Below the pieces are notes generated by a model. It was not told where the DNA came from. It did not search any database and saw nothing but the letters and a program-made list of their open reading frames with translations. Of a DNA stretch of 64,000 nt, positions 46,374 through 57,499 are shown in pieces. Origin of the DNA: Diadophis punctatus similis (taxonomy: Eukaryota > Chordata > Lepidosauria > Squamata > Dipsadidae); assembly GCA_023053685.1 (NCBI GenBank), contig JALIGW010000001.1, positions 71,445,740 through 71,509,739 on the forward strand. The letters are read 5' to 3'. The position numbers and the translations under genes were made by a program. Within the stretch, counting starts at the first letter, position 1. Each line of letters starts with the position of its first letter.

Positions 46374-47491
46374 TCTTCTCTGCTAATTTTTCCTACTGCT
46401 TTTCTGCTAATTTTGTTTTATTAAACTAATTCGTGTTAATTGGAGTGCCCATGTGATGTGGTAACCAGTGCCCTGGCTTACACTGTCATTTACTTATGGA
46501 GCTGTTCATCAGGCAGTTTCTTGTGTTGGTGTGCTTACTATTCTCTGCCCCTGGAGAAGAAGGAGTCCACTCCTATTACCATTGTTACAAGGCAACAGAA
46601 GCAATAGCAAGTACTCCTCTATTTTCCATTATTCCCAGAACCTTTTTGAATGGATTGAAATTGTAAGTTGTTTTAGTGAAATAAGAATGAGTGAAATAAG
46701 TACTCTTTCAGAAAGTTGTTTCTTTTTGCTCAACAGACTACTATGCAGAATGGAAAAGTTATTGTTATGAGCTATTGAAAGGAAAAAGAGAGAGAGAAAA
46801 ACACGAAACTTTCTGACACGATCTAAACATGTCATCATCAGCAAGACTGGTCTCTCATATACAAGCATCAAACATATTCTGTTTCCAAGGGCAGAAATAT
46901 TAAGTTCAATAATTATCATATGATTGTGTTGGAAGATATGAGATGTCTGCAATATTTGCTTTCTGTAGGTTGTAAACATGTAGCTCATAAAAAATGGAAT
47001 GCAAGAATTCCAGAAGATAACTGCTCCCTTTATCAGATCAACATTTGTCAGTTTGGGTAACTTCTTTTTCTTTTTCTTTTTGTGATTTCTTTTTTTACAT
47101 ACAAAATTACTTTGTCATACTCATATACTGTATGCACCTGAATTCTTATTCCTATAAGTGAATTTGCCAATTTCAAAGAAATACTTGTTGCTGCTGTTGT
47201 TTTATTTTGTAAAATCCCTAATTCATATCTAGATGGTTCAGATGACACTTGTGATCATCCATCCCAGTCCGGTGCCTGTTCCTGCCACAGGTCCAGATGA
47301 ACAACCTAGAGCCAAGGAATCATGAAAGGTTTCTATGTGGCTCTCAGTCTATTTCTGAACTGCTGCTAATTTCTGGTCAAAACAAATAGTCTTTTGATTT
47401 GATAACTTAGCCAAATTGTAGGTGAGCGACTTAATTTATGAAAAAAGTGAATGACCATCTTCTGCTTTGATCACACATACTCCTATTATAA
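46374..47491. other. unique intergenic sequence
   Basis: Nothing recognised. Confidence 0.35.
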
Positions 47492-47723
47492 AAGCCGCAG
47501 TGGCGCAGTGGTTAGAGTGCAGTACTGCAGGCTACTTCTGCTGACTGCTGGCTGACTGCAATTTGGCAGTTCGAATCTCACCAGGCTCAAGGTTGACTGA
47601 GCCTTCCACCCTTCCAAGGTCGGTAAAATGAGACCCAGATTGTTGGGGGCAATCTGCTGACTCTGTAAAACCGCTTAGAGAGGGCTGTAGAGCGGTATAT
47701 AAGTCTAAGTGCTATTGCTATTG
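47492..47723 (+). repeat. Sauria-type SINE
   Basis: Full-length with a canonical head (AAGCCGCAGTGGCGCAGTGG, GTTCGAATCTCACCAGGCTC) and tail AAGTCTAAGTGCTATTGCTA. Box B (GTTCGAATC) is intact here, so this may be the least decayed Pol III promoter of the set. Confidence 0.92.
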
Positions 47724-49184
47724 TCCTAATTACATTTCACAAGATTTACATGTCATTTCAAAGGGTCCACCACTTGTATCTACAGACGCAACTAAGGGGA
47801 AAAAAGGTAGACCAGTGCCCCTCGAAAAGTAGTGATGTGCCTCAAGTGTGGATGAAACCAAAACTCCAGAGAAAACTTGGGCTGTTTGGGAAAATAAATG
47901 ACCTCAACATTAGAACAAAAGACTCCAATGCAACCTATCCTTTTCAAAATCCTCAACAGAGTTCTTATCCTGCTCTGTTGTTGCAGAGCTTGGCAAATGA
48001 TGAGATGACTGCAACTAGTTTAAAAGGGGAGGGGGTCTGTTGGGAATGGTATTGAGGAAGTAGATTCAGTTCGGTGATCAATAGGTCTGCCTTCAATTCA
48101 TAACTATTCTTGAATTGTTATTGAATTGTTACAAGAATTGGTCTGATCACAATAGATTATTCTCGTGTTCATTCCTGTATCTTGGGAAGGACAGGGAAAA
48201 CTTGGAAATGAAACCCATGGAATGATGGTATATTAAGAGCATCCCCTCCAGCTGACTGGCTTTATTATTGTTTTGTTTCTGAAGAAGATCAAAAAGTTCA
48301 TCTCTTATATTTCTCATTACCCTCAATCCCCCATAATAAATTCTGCTGCATGCAGGAAGATACATCATTATTTCATACCTTCGGTGCTTCCCATAATATT
48401 TGTCATAACTCTTCCAAAGACTGAGAAGCTCTCAGGGTCTCCCAGTGAAGAACATCTCCGTACAATCTTGAGTTCTTCAAGCCAATGCCAGTTAAACTTC
48501 CTATTTTGCTATTACAAGTTTGGAGAAGATTACTAGATTAGAAATGTTGCCTTCCAGAAAATGTCTGTGGAACATTTTGTTCAGTACTGTGTGCCTGCAA
48601 GACACATTTTTAAGTAATTACATCATCTAATTCAACACCCAGTCTGATAAGTGGAGTGATGGCATAACCTGCCAATTCCTGAAAAAGTGTGGAAAAATAA
48701 TCCTGGGTTGCTTCTATGACTTCAAATGGTTTGAGAGAGGTTCCAAGAAAGAAGGCGCCATAAAAGAGAGGATGCTTCAAATGGTAAGATCAGTTGAACA
48801 GGAAAAAGCAATGCAACAATGAGACAGATGTAGAGACAGGAAGTAAAGGGGGCTGAAAGAAATATAAGGAATGGAATTCTGCAACTCAGGAAAGTGCCAC
48901 GAAGTTATATAGTATGGCATACACTTGAATAAATAAAAGACAAAGAACATCAACCCAAGGCTGAAGGATGGCCTTCCCAAAACTGCAGTACAATTCCAGT
49001 TCTAATTCAGGCAATGGGAATTGCAGTTCAGCGCATCTGTAAGATCACAAAAGGCAACATACAATTAGTTATATTCTCCAGAAATAAATAAATAATTTTG
49101 GCAATTTGAATGCCAAAATTGAAAGTAAGCATTTAGATTGACTCATTGATTTCCATGAGATTTACCATTCCTTGTGCGGTATGT
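47724..49184. other. unique intergenic sequence
   Basis: No gene or repeat recognised. Confidence 0.35.
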
Positions 49185-49793
49185 ATGCATACATAAAGCC
49201 AACACAGTTCTAGGCTGCATTAACAGAGGGATAGAATCAAGATCACGCGAAGATCACTTTATAATGCCTTGGTAAGGCCACACTTGGAATACTGCATACA
49301 GTTTTGGTCGCCACGATGTAAAAAGGATGTTGAGACTCTAGAAAGAGTGCAGAGAAGAGCAACAAAAATGATTAGGGGACTGGAGGCTAAAACATATGAA
49401 GAACGGTTGCAGGAACTGGGTATGTCTAGTTTAATGAAAAGAAGGACCAGGGGTGACATGATAGCAGTGTTCCAATATCTCAGGGGCCGCCACAAAGAAG
49501 AGGGAGTCAAACTTTTCTCCAAGGCACCTGAGGGTAGAACAAGAAGCAATGGGTGGAAACTAATCAAGGAGAGAAGCAACTTAGAACTAAGGAGAAATTT
49601 CCTGACAGTTAGAACAATTAATCAGTGGAACAGCTTACCTCCAGAAGTTGTGAATGCTCCAACACTAGACATTTTTAAGAAGATGTTGGATAACCATCTG
49701 TCTGAAGTAGTGTAGGGTTCCCTGCGTAAGCAGGGGGTTGGACTAGAAGACCTCCAAGGTCCCTTCCAACTCTGTTATTATTATTATTATTAT
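49185..49793 (+). pseudogene. CR1-type LINE 3' end with ORF2 C-terminus and (ATT)n tail
   Basis: The plus strand encodes VRPHLEYCIQFWSPRCKKDV, RRATKMIRGLEAKTYEERLQ, RTRGDMIAVFQYLRG and TINQWNSLPPEVV, ending at 49715. After it come GGACTAGAAGACCTCCAAGG and a TTATTATTATTATTA tail. It is 5'-truncated; the part before 49269 is in another frame. It resembles the copy at 38.3-39.1 kb. Confidence 0.88.
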
Positions 49794-50389
49794 ATGTTAT
49801 CGTTATGCATTTCTGACAAAACAGCAAACTGCATTATTTCTCAAAAGAAGAAAATCTATGAGGAACCCTAAGAAGCAAGATGCTTTAAATCTGCTATGGT
49901 GTTGCCAAAGCCAAATAAAACCCATCCACTGTTCTAAGCTCCAGCCAACAGAATTATTGGTAGAACGACTCCAAGCATCTTTAGATGAACTTGATCTTCA
50001 GCTGTTTCAGGACCAGTTTTAGTTGCTCTGATGGATGGTCTAGTAGAGGGTACAATTCGGTAATTTGTCTCTGCTGTGCTTGCATATATCTCAACATCTT
50101 CTGACACCATCTGGACCACTGTCAAGAATTGATAGTTGGGAACACGGTTTTGTTGCGGTTCTATTCTTATCATTAGAATAGGTTTCAGATAGGCAAACTG
50201 AGGAATTACTGCTTTTTTCTCAGCTTTTACCTTATTGGATTCTACAGTATTCTACTCTGTCTCTGTGTTAACTGATATGGCCCATGGACCAATTATCAGG
50301 ATCTGAATACCATAATTAGTCTACACTCAGTCTACACCTCCACCTATTTCACCTTTCCATTTTCATAAGATTAGGCCAACTCTCTCATG
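49794..50389. other. unique intergenic sequence
   Basis: Nothing recognised. Confidence 0.35.
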
Positions 50390-50777
50390 AGCTTCTGATG
50401 GGACTGGGTAATAAGACAAGAAATAACAACTATAACCAAAATATCAGCAATTACAAACCTCGAATTGCACACTACAGGCAGAATCTCCAAATTCAGTTGA
50501 ACCAGAAACATTTCTATCAATCCATCAGTGGAGAGACTGCACTGAACTGGTCAACACCTGCCAGAGGGGAAAAAACAGTGCATTCTGGATACAGCTGTGG
50601 GACAACCCAAAGAAATACAAGAAGCTTGGATAAAGGAAGTGGATAAGAATAAAAAAAAAGTTGAAATGAGAGAACTTGCAATAACCGCAGAACTGGTGGA
50701 GAAAGGGATGAGGGAAATCAAGAACTAGTCAGCACCAGGTGAAGATGAACCTCATGGTTTTTGGTTGAAACATCTAC

Positions 50778-51152
50778 CAGGGGTCTCCAACCTTGGCCAC
50801 TTTAAGACTTGTGGACTTCAATTCAATTGGAATTGGAGCCAGCTTTGCTGGCTGAGGAATTCTGGGAGTTGAATAGCAATAGCAATAGCACTTAGACTTA
50901 TATACCGCTTCATAGTGCTTTACAGCCCTCTCTAAGCGGTTTACAGAGTTCAGCATATTGCCCCCAACAATCTGGGTCCTCATTTTACCGACCTCAGAAG
51001 GATGGAAGGCTGAGTCAACTTTGAGCCGGTGAGATTTGAACAGCTGAACTGCTGAACTAGCAGTAGCCTGCAGTGCTGCATTTAACCACTGCGCCACCTC
51101 AGCTCAGCTTTAAGTCCACAAGTCTTAAAGTGGCCAAGGTTGGAGACCCCTG
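50778..51152. mobile_element. palindromic hAT MITE inserted in the R4-like fragment
   Basis: CAGGGGTCTCCAACCTTGGC at the left and GCCAAGGTTGGAGACCCCTG at the right. The flanks ACATCTAC and ATCTATAC look like one 8-bp target copy with two bases lost on the left. A Sauria SINE splits its centre. Confidence 0.85.
50874..51105 (-). repeat. Sauria-type SINE nested in the hAT MITE
   Basis: Reversed full-length copy from TAGCAATAGCAATAGCACTT to GCGCCACCTCAGCTC, lying between the two arms of the MITE. Confidence 0.9.
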
Positions 51153-51310
51153 ATCTATACCCATTCATTGCCAAGCAGTTTAACAACATACTGTAAGGAG
51201 GTGAAATTGGAGATTGGCTAACATCTGGCAAAACTTACCTGATAATGAAAGGGCCAATTATCTGCTTATCAACAACTTTCAATGATTAAGGGCGCAATCC
51301 TGTATTTATC

Positions 51311-51959
51311 TGCTGTGCCATTGGACTCAAGGCGGCTTTCCTCAGAGCAGAACAAGAGCTATAATTAACCCGAATTTTAGCAATGCAGCTAGGACTGCAG
51401 CCACAACAGATAAAATTACAGCACACCCCCACCCCACCCCGAACAATACAGCTCTGGTAGGAACCCTGAGAGATAAATAGCTATTTCCTTGAAAATAAAC
51501 GTTATTTTTATGACCCCGGGTTACCCAGCTGTGTCTGTGTGACAGACTATTACACAGCTAAGTCTGTCCATAGATACTCAAAAGCTGGGAAACGGGTGGA
51601 AATGGTCTGGCCGTCAACAGCAGCAAACAGATGCTCTGGGTGCCATCCTAGCTTGAGATGAACTGACTCAAGTCACCATTATTCCCCCAACAGCTGATTT
51701 ATCCCACTGTAACCAGAGAGGGAAGTCATACGGCTTATGGTCAGCCCATCTCCATGGGGTCAGGCGCTCATCTTGATGTTTACCTCACCAGAAAGTACTT
51801 CCCGGCAGCAGAGTGGACAGGAACCGTTCCCACGGCGAGTCTACAGATCCTCCACTCCAGAAAAAAAAACCACAAGGGCAAACTCTTATTAGCGAATAGT
51901 TTTCTTCCACAGCGACCCCCCCCCCAGCTCTGCAGGGACACGAAGATTGCGCGTGGGCT
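51311..51959. other. sequence upstream of MAP1LC3C
   Basis: It becomes GC-richer towards the gene. No other gene is recognised. The ORFs at 51754-52261 overlap the promoter region and look like GC-driven artefacts. Confidence 0.4.
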
Positions 51960-52600
51960 ACCCTGGACCAGAGAAAGGGTGTGACTTGCCACCCTGCAGG
52001 TCCACGTGTCCCGCGCGTTTTTTTTTTTAAATTTATTTCCAACACCCACTTTTCCCGTTTGGGTCTAGGCCAGACCGCCCGCGGGGGGGAGAGGGGGAGG
52101 GGGGCGACGCCTCGGGGCAAAGAGTGACGTGGATGTCGCAAGCCGGTCGTTAAAAAGGGGGCTCTTCTGCCCGGCTGTACAGTCGCAGCGCAGCTGTCGC
52201 GGGGGCCGAAGGGGTTTTTTTTTTCTAGGCAGGCTCTTTTGCAAAGCGGGGGGAAATGCAACCTTTACAGCATAACTGCCAGCCCGTCAGGCCGTTTAAG
52301 CAGAGGAAAAGTTTTGGTAAGCGGCGGGAAGTGGACTTACCCTACGTACGTCGCGATTACTGGGGAAATCAGGCCGGCGGCTTATTTCCCCTGAATTCCG
52401 GAGGAACCCGCTAATCTCCGTGGGACGAACTGCTCTGGGATCAGGAACGGGGTTGCTGAAAAACACAAGCCGGGCGCTCGGCCTTTCCCACTGCTCTTTG
52501 GAGGGGAGAAAAGGAAAAACGCCTCCGGGGATCTTGACCTCCGTGGAGGCGGCTCGGCTTTGCAGGGCTGACCGTCTGAAATCCGCTACCTGCTGCCTTG
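51960..52600 (+). promoter_or_regulatory. MAP1LC3C: GC-rich 5' region of MAP1LC3C
   Basis: The region around exon 1 is much richer in GC and CpG than its surroundings, with CCCGCGCGTT, CCGCCCGCGGGG, GACGCCTCGGGG and TACGTACGTCGCG runs, as expected of a CpG-island promoter. There is an E-box CACGTG at 52003-52008 and a CRE-like TGACGTGG near 52126. The transcription start is not visible. Confidence 0.5.
52256..52316 (+). CDS. MAP1LC3C: MAP1LC3C exon 1 (start codon)
   Basis: The ATG at 52256 (context GGAAATGC) opens 20 codons plus one base, ending in front of donor GTAAGC. It encodes MQPLQHNCQPVRPFKQRKSF. The start is chosen because the frame joins the family N-terminus directly and the length matches LC3C. 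The exon is too short to appear as an ORF. Confidence 0.92.
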
Positions 52601-55094
52601 GGAATCGAGGTTTTTTAACCTCAACGCCCCCGTTAGGTGAAAACTAATGGATCTTCTTGCCTTTTTCCCCCCACAGCCACCCGAGTGGAAGAAGTAGCAG
52701 GCATTCGTGGGAAGTTCCCGACAAAAGTTCCAGTAAGCCTCTCTTCATTTTGTTCTCTTCTCTGCAAAATACCCCTAACCTTTGCCTAGTTTCTGTTTTG
52801 TTTTGTTTTTAAGTGCACCTTTCTCAGGGCAGATTTTCTTGGCCAGTGGTATCACTGACTTCATTACATTATGTAGATAACAAGAAGTCTGCTTAGGATT
52901 GTCTCCTGCTGATGCTTCCACGGGTAGCATATCTTGCTTTCCCATTGCTTTTAAACATGTTGTGCTTTCTTCTTTTTGAATCAGGTAATTGTTGAAAGAT
53001 ATCAGAAAGAAAAATACCTCCCCCTGTTGGACAAAACAAAGTTTCTCGTACCACAAGAGTTAACTATGACACAGTTTATAACCATCATTAGGTATGTAGC
53101 AAGCCACAGATTAGGCTATTTATTATTTGTTGGCTGTCAGTGCTTCTGTGCGCACACCCCCTTGCCTGTCTATTTTTGCTACAGGGCTTCTAAAAAAACT
53201 TGGGAACTTTGCAAGTAATATGGCTTCTGTTATCCAACACCTTTCTGTGATTTTTCTCCCATTGCTTTGATGAGGTTCAGTCCTTTGAACTCTCTTGCAA
53301 AGTATTCCTCATTATTTGCACAAAGTTATGGTGAGAAAACTATGCTAGATTAATACAGTCCCGCCTTTTTTACCCTCCTCTGTTTTTTAAGAAAGACCGT
53401 CCTAGACTGTTTCAACCATCTATTCATCCAAGAAGAGAGAGATACAACAAATGACCAAGGTTTAATTTTAAAAATTATGCAGTTGTGCTTTAAATTTATT
53501 TCAATCTATTTTTATTCTCAGCTAGTTTCCCCCAGTCCTATGCAGTTCAGACATGTTCAGCTTTCAGTTCCAATATTGACATCAGTCCAAAGTATAGGGA
53601 AAGAACTGCTTTAGGAAAAGCTATCCTAAACGCATGTGCATATCTTGAAAAATATATCAACATTTTATTCTTCAAAATCCAGGATGTAACTATGAATTTT
53701 TGATTTGGAAAAATGGATTCTTTATTCACTCCATCTAGTAATTCACTTTTAAATTTTCCTTCATTTTTAAAACTGCTTGCTATGAGCTGGCGAGGGCACT
53801 TAAGAAGTCTAAATTCAAAAAGCCTTCAGGTCTGCAGAATTAGTTGCATAACATTATTTTTATCTCGCCTCTACTGCTTCAAGAACTCTTTAAGCTCCTA
53901 TGACTATTGCTGATGTCAAAATTGATTAGAATCTCTTATAGCCAAGTGAAATAAGGTAGTACGTACAAAGTGAGATTATAGAAACTTGAAATGTTTATTA
54001 ACTGCCATTTTCAAGGTCATAGGCTTATCCATTGTGTGCTACCCAATAGAATTTCACAAATAGTGCTCAGAATATTTAATCTTCACTCATCCAATTCTGC
54101 CTACAAGAGTACGATCCTTGGAATTATAAAAAATATTTACAAGTTTTGATTAAGAAGTACACTACATTTAAAAAAAATAATATGCTTATTGCTTTGTGGC
54201 TACACGAAAAAGTAGTGTGCATTTAAGCAGCAAAATAAAATTAGCTAAAATTAGTGTAAAATGGCAAGGAACCCCACCCTCAACCTCTCCTACTCTCTAC
54301 ACGCTAGGAACAAGTTGAATTATCTTTACTGTTTCTAACCATCCTCCCTACGGAATCTAAACCCCCAAATAAATGCCTTAATGACAAGCAAGCTAAATAA
54401 ATATCTGAGAGTCAATTTGGTGCAGTGGTTAAGGCATCCAGCTAGAAACCACCTTGAAGGCACAAAAATAAATAAACGAATACTAATGTTAATAATAAAT
54501 GTAAAAAAGCTACACTAAACATTGTAAAGCTTATCCCAGAAAAATGGAATGCATACCTGTTCTTGGATAGTCTAGACCAGGGATAGGCAAAGTTGGCTCT
54601 TCTATGACTCGTGGACTTCAACTCCCAGAATTTCTGAGCCAATCATACTAGCTTAGGAATTCTGGGAGTTGAAGTCCACGCGTCATAGAAGAGCCAACTT
54701 TGCCTACCCCTGGTCTAGACAACTTAAAAATCCATCTTTTTCCTTACCCCTTTTTAAAAGTACAATATGACATTTTCTGGTGGCAACTTTGCACTTGACC
54801 ATGTGTCTAGCTAATCTACTGTCTATCTACTATGAAGGAGTTTGCATATTTTTGAAAAATATCTGTTTTCTTTGTTAATCCAGAAGCAGAATGGCATTGA
54901 GTGCTACCCAAGCTTTCTACCTGCTGATAAACAACAAGAGTTTAGCCAGTATGTCTTTAACGTTGGCCGAAGTATACCGAGACTACAAAGATGAAGATGG
55001 CTTTGTATACATGACATATGCTTCCCAGGAGATGTTTGGAGGTCTCCTAACTAGTTCCAAAGTAAAATGTAAGGAATATCTCCTAAAAAGATAA
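52256..55094 (+). CDS. MAP1LC3C: MAP1LC3C, ATG8-family autophagy modifier LC3C
   Basis: Four exons (52256-52316, 52677-52732, 52985-53091, 54884-55094) join into 435 nt, giving 144 residues; human LC3C has 147. The start MQPLQHNCQ precedes VRPFKQRKSF (residues 11-20), the basic N-terminal helix of LC3C. The ubiquitin-like core follows: VEEVAGIRGKFPTKVP (24-39), DKTKFLVPQELTMTQF (55-70), AFYLLINNKSL (85-95) and YRDYKDEDGFVYMTYASQ (106-123). LC3 proteins are cut by ATG4 after the conserved Gly and joined to phosphatidylethanolamine on autophagosomes. That Gly is present at position 127 (Q-E-M-F-G), leaving a 17-residue propeptide. Introns are 360, 252 and 1792 bp with GT-AG ends. LC3A, LC3B and GABARAP are less likely: the N-terminus, the QELTMTQF stretch and the PLD5 neighbourhood all point to LC3C. 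Confidence 0.95.
52677..52732 (+). CDS. MAP1LC3C: MAP1LC3C exon 2
   Basis: A C/T-rich tract ending CCCCCCACAG precedes CCACCCGAG. The split codon G|CC gives Ala, then TRVEEVAGIRGKFPTKVP. The donor is GTAAGC and the exon ends in phase 0. Confidence 0.92.
52985..53091 (+). CDS. MAP1LC3C: MAP1LC3C exon 3
   Basis: The acceptor is TTTTTGAATCAG and the donor GTATGT. It encodes VIVERYQKEKYLPLL, then DKTKFLVPQELTMTQF and ITIIR. The last Arg codon is split AG|A. Confidence 0.93.
53092..54408. other. MAP1LC3C: MAP1LC3C intron 3, unique part
   Basis: AT-rich intron sequence with no repeat recognised until 54409. Confidence 0.4.
54409..54452 (+). repeat. truncated tRNA-derived SINE head
   Basis: GAGTCAATTTGGTGCAGTGG TTAAGGCATCCAGCTAGAAACC is the promoter end of the SINE type at 42996, cut short by AT-rich sequence. 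It lies in MAP1LC3C intron 3. Confidence 0.6.
54578..54712. mobile_element. palindromic hAT MITE, 135 bp, TSD GTCTAGAC
   Basis: CAGGGATAGGCAAAGTTGGC pairs with GCCAACTTTGCCTACCCCTG, and GTGGACTTCAACTCCCAGAA pairs with TTCTGGGAGTTGAAGTCCAC. Perfect GTCTAGAC duplications lie at 54570-54577 and 54713-54720. It sits 171 bp before MAP1LC3C exon 4. Confidence 0.93.
54884..55094 (+). CDS. MAP1LC3C: MAP1LC3C exon 4 with ATG4-site Gly and stop
   Basis: The acceptor is TTTGTTAATCCAG. The exon completes Arg, continues SRMALSATQAFYLLINN, and ends YASQEMFG followed by a 17-residue basic tail and TAA at 55092-55094. Human LC3C has a different, acidic and polar tail after the Gly. Confidence 0.94.
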
Positions 55095-56547
55095 GTCTTC
55101 TCTTGGTGACAGCGTGGCTGAACAGTGAGCTGTGCATCATGCAGATTACTTGAAGATGAAAGGTGCTCTGTCTAACGCGGGCTCTTCTGCAAAATTAATG
55201 GCCCAGGAGTTGGCAAGACCCAACTAAAGAACTGAGGAGTGGGATAAACCATCCCAAACAAATGACATGGACACAGTTTCATAATTTGGCTCCTTGCCAG
55301 CCAAAGAAGTTAGTAGTGATATGCTTCAGTGTTACCCTTAAATCATATATCTGCTTAAAAAATTGTTACCGTAATTGGAGATGAGTGAAAATGATGAAAT
55401 TTTATAACCCAAGTTAAATGACCTGGACATGAATTGTCTGCTTAACAGAGAATAACATGTGCACTAGAGAGTAGCATGCTGTCATAGTTAGCTGAACATT
55501 GCAAGTCTGAGCCAGCTCTGGCTTTTATATTGTCTGCTTTTATCAAAGCCATTTGCTTTCTTCCTCCAGGAGGAATATTGCTAATGAGTATGATGGCACT
55601 GTAAATGCTGGGAAAGGTGGAAGGAAAGAGGACAACCAGCAGCAAGGTAGATAGACTCAGTTACCGTAACAATGAGTGTACCATCGGAGTTCCTGAGGGA
55701 CCAGGTTAGGAACAGAGTATCATAAAAGAAAATCTATATGATCACCATGAGTTGACAACTTGATGGCATATAATCATCAGTCCTTCAGAGAACATTATTG
55801 CACGCACACATTCCTCAGATATCAATTGCTAAAAAGTAGTAAGTGAATTGTGTTGGGGGTGGTGATGACTATGCCAAGTAATGCAAGAACATAGCCGCTT
55901 AAATAGGAACGCAAATTCCTATATGGCATCTCACAATTGTTTAACTTGTATGTGACTAACTCAGCGTTGGTGCTGAGGCAGCAACTCCAGAAGCTAGAAC
56001 AGTAGCCTTATCACAAGGCTGTGTTCTTGCCTTTTGAACTCTGCTCTGAGCTTTAACTTTGATTGAAGATAAGATTATAGTATAAAGATGAGTGGATATG
56101 CATGTGTAATTGTGTATGTATGTGTGTACTATAGAGTCATATGTTGTATTTCATAAAGTGCACCGGGATTACAAGCTACTTAGTCTAAAGCCAGCTAATA
56201 AAATCATGTCTTTGAGACTCTTCTATCAATGCCATACTTAAGATAATTCTATCTCGGTAGAACTGACTTAAGGTTGCCCTCAAGTTAAAATCCTGCTGGT
56301 AGCCTCTCACTGTCCAAATGACTTGGAAATCTTGGGAGAGTTTTGGAAAGAGCAGACTGTAGAGTTGCTGGTATTCAAACCAGAGAATGCTGTGAGTTTT
56401 ACCTCCAACATAGACAGGAAAACAGAGATATATTTCATGTCCAAAATAGTGATTTTGAGGAGTCATTTCTTGTGATATGAAGAGAAATGTGATCTGGTAA
56501 GGCACAAAGTTTTATTTGATGGACAACTCCTAGCTCACATGCAAAGT
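55095..56547. other. MAP1LC3C 3' UTR and downstream sequence
   Basis: No further exon is seen. GATCACCATGAGTTGACAAC near 55740 resembles the 3' end of a squamate tRNA SINE. Confidence 0.4.
56197..56202 (+). promoter_or_regulatory. possible poly(A) signal for MAP1LC3C
   Basis: AATAAA lies 1.1 kb after the MAP1LC3C stop. It is the first perfect hexamer I noticed there. Chance occurrence is likely in this AT-rich sequence. Confidence 0.2.
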
Positions 56548-56555
56548 CTCTAACC

Positions 56556-56716
56556 CAGAGGTTCCCCAACCTCTAGTCCAGCAACAGGGCCGTGCAAACA
56601 AGCGAAGCCCCATCTGCGGGATGCAGGCAGCAAACAAAACCACAGCCCCTCCAGTCCATGGAAAAACTTTTCTCCACAGAACCGGTCCTTGGTGCCCAAA
56701 AGGTTGGGGGCTGCTG
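56556..56716. mobile_element. hAT-type MITE, 161 bp, near-perfect TSD
   Basis: CAGAGGTTCCCCAACCTCTA at the left and AAAAGGTTGGGGGCTGCTG at the right. The flanks CTCTAACC (56548-56555) and CCCTAACC (56717-56724) match in 7 of 8 bases. Confidence 0.8.
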
Positions 56717-56724
56717 CCCTAACC

Positions 56725-57499
56725 TAATTTAAGAATATTTTATCCAGTTATACTTGATGCTTTTTTGTGAAGTGAAAATGGATCTATAGCTGTTGAAAAA
56801 AATTAGAACAATAACTCATACGATCACGCTTTTTAAAACTCTGTCCTTTAAAATTGTGTTTCTCTGGATATCCTTTATATATGACTAGTCCAACAACTTC
56901 TTGTGTCTTTCTAACAATGACACGCATTTCTGCTTTAACAAGATGACACAGTTTCATTAAAGTAAATGTTTTTGTCTAGTCCATATTTATGGCTGCGCCT
57001 GCAGGAGGGGTGCACATTTTTATGTGTATTTTGTTAAATGCCTTTTTGTTATTTTGTTACACAAACTGCTTTTTGTTCAACTAAGAGAGAGTTTAGCCAT
57101 TATGGCATTTAAGACAATATCTATTTGGCAAGACCAACATTTAATATCATTAGAATTGCTGCAAGAATGTGTGTAAAATATAAGGCCTCAGAGTAGCTAA
57201 AACAATTGCCCCTGAAGGGATTTCTCATTTGCAACAGTCTGCAGTATTTTTTTCTTTCTTCTTTTTCTCGAAGAGAGTCAAATAGTAGGTTCAAGCTATT
57301 AAGTGTACTATTTTTGGAATGATTTGCTCTTCTTTCTAGAGAGTAAAAGACTGAAATATTGTGGTTTCATTATGAACAGAACGAACTGAAGAAAAATTAA
57401 ACATTATATAACTAAAGGACTCTGGTCTGAAATTTCTTGAGACTCCCAAAATGACATATACAGTATTAAATGTATTACAAGTTAATAGGTTTTAATGAT
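56725..57499. other. unique intergenic sequence
   Basis: Nothing recognised. Confidence 0.35.

Larger units (their letters stand above)
50390..51310 (+). pseudogene. R4/Dong-like non-LTR retrotransposon fragment, frame-broken and interrupted
   Basis: Across several frames the plus strand reads KHFYQSISGETALN, WIKEVDKNKKKVEMREL, SAPGEDEPHGFWLKHL, then after an insertion LYPFIAKQFNN, GDWLTSGKTYLI and ICLSTTFND. This order resembles the region leading into the reverse transcriptase of R2/R4/Dong-type LINEs (SxPGxDxxxGFWLK, WLTxGKTxLI, ITCLPTTFK). Frameshifts, stops and the 50778-51152 insertion leave it dead. The family call rests on remembered motifs. Confidence 0.65.

Noticed and set aside
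47750..48055. 101-codon ORF after the SINE at 47.5 kb
   Set aside because: It has no recognisable domain, no splice context and no family resemblance. Length alone is within chance.
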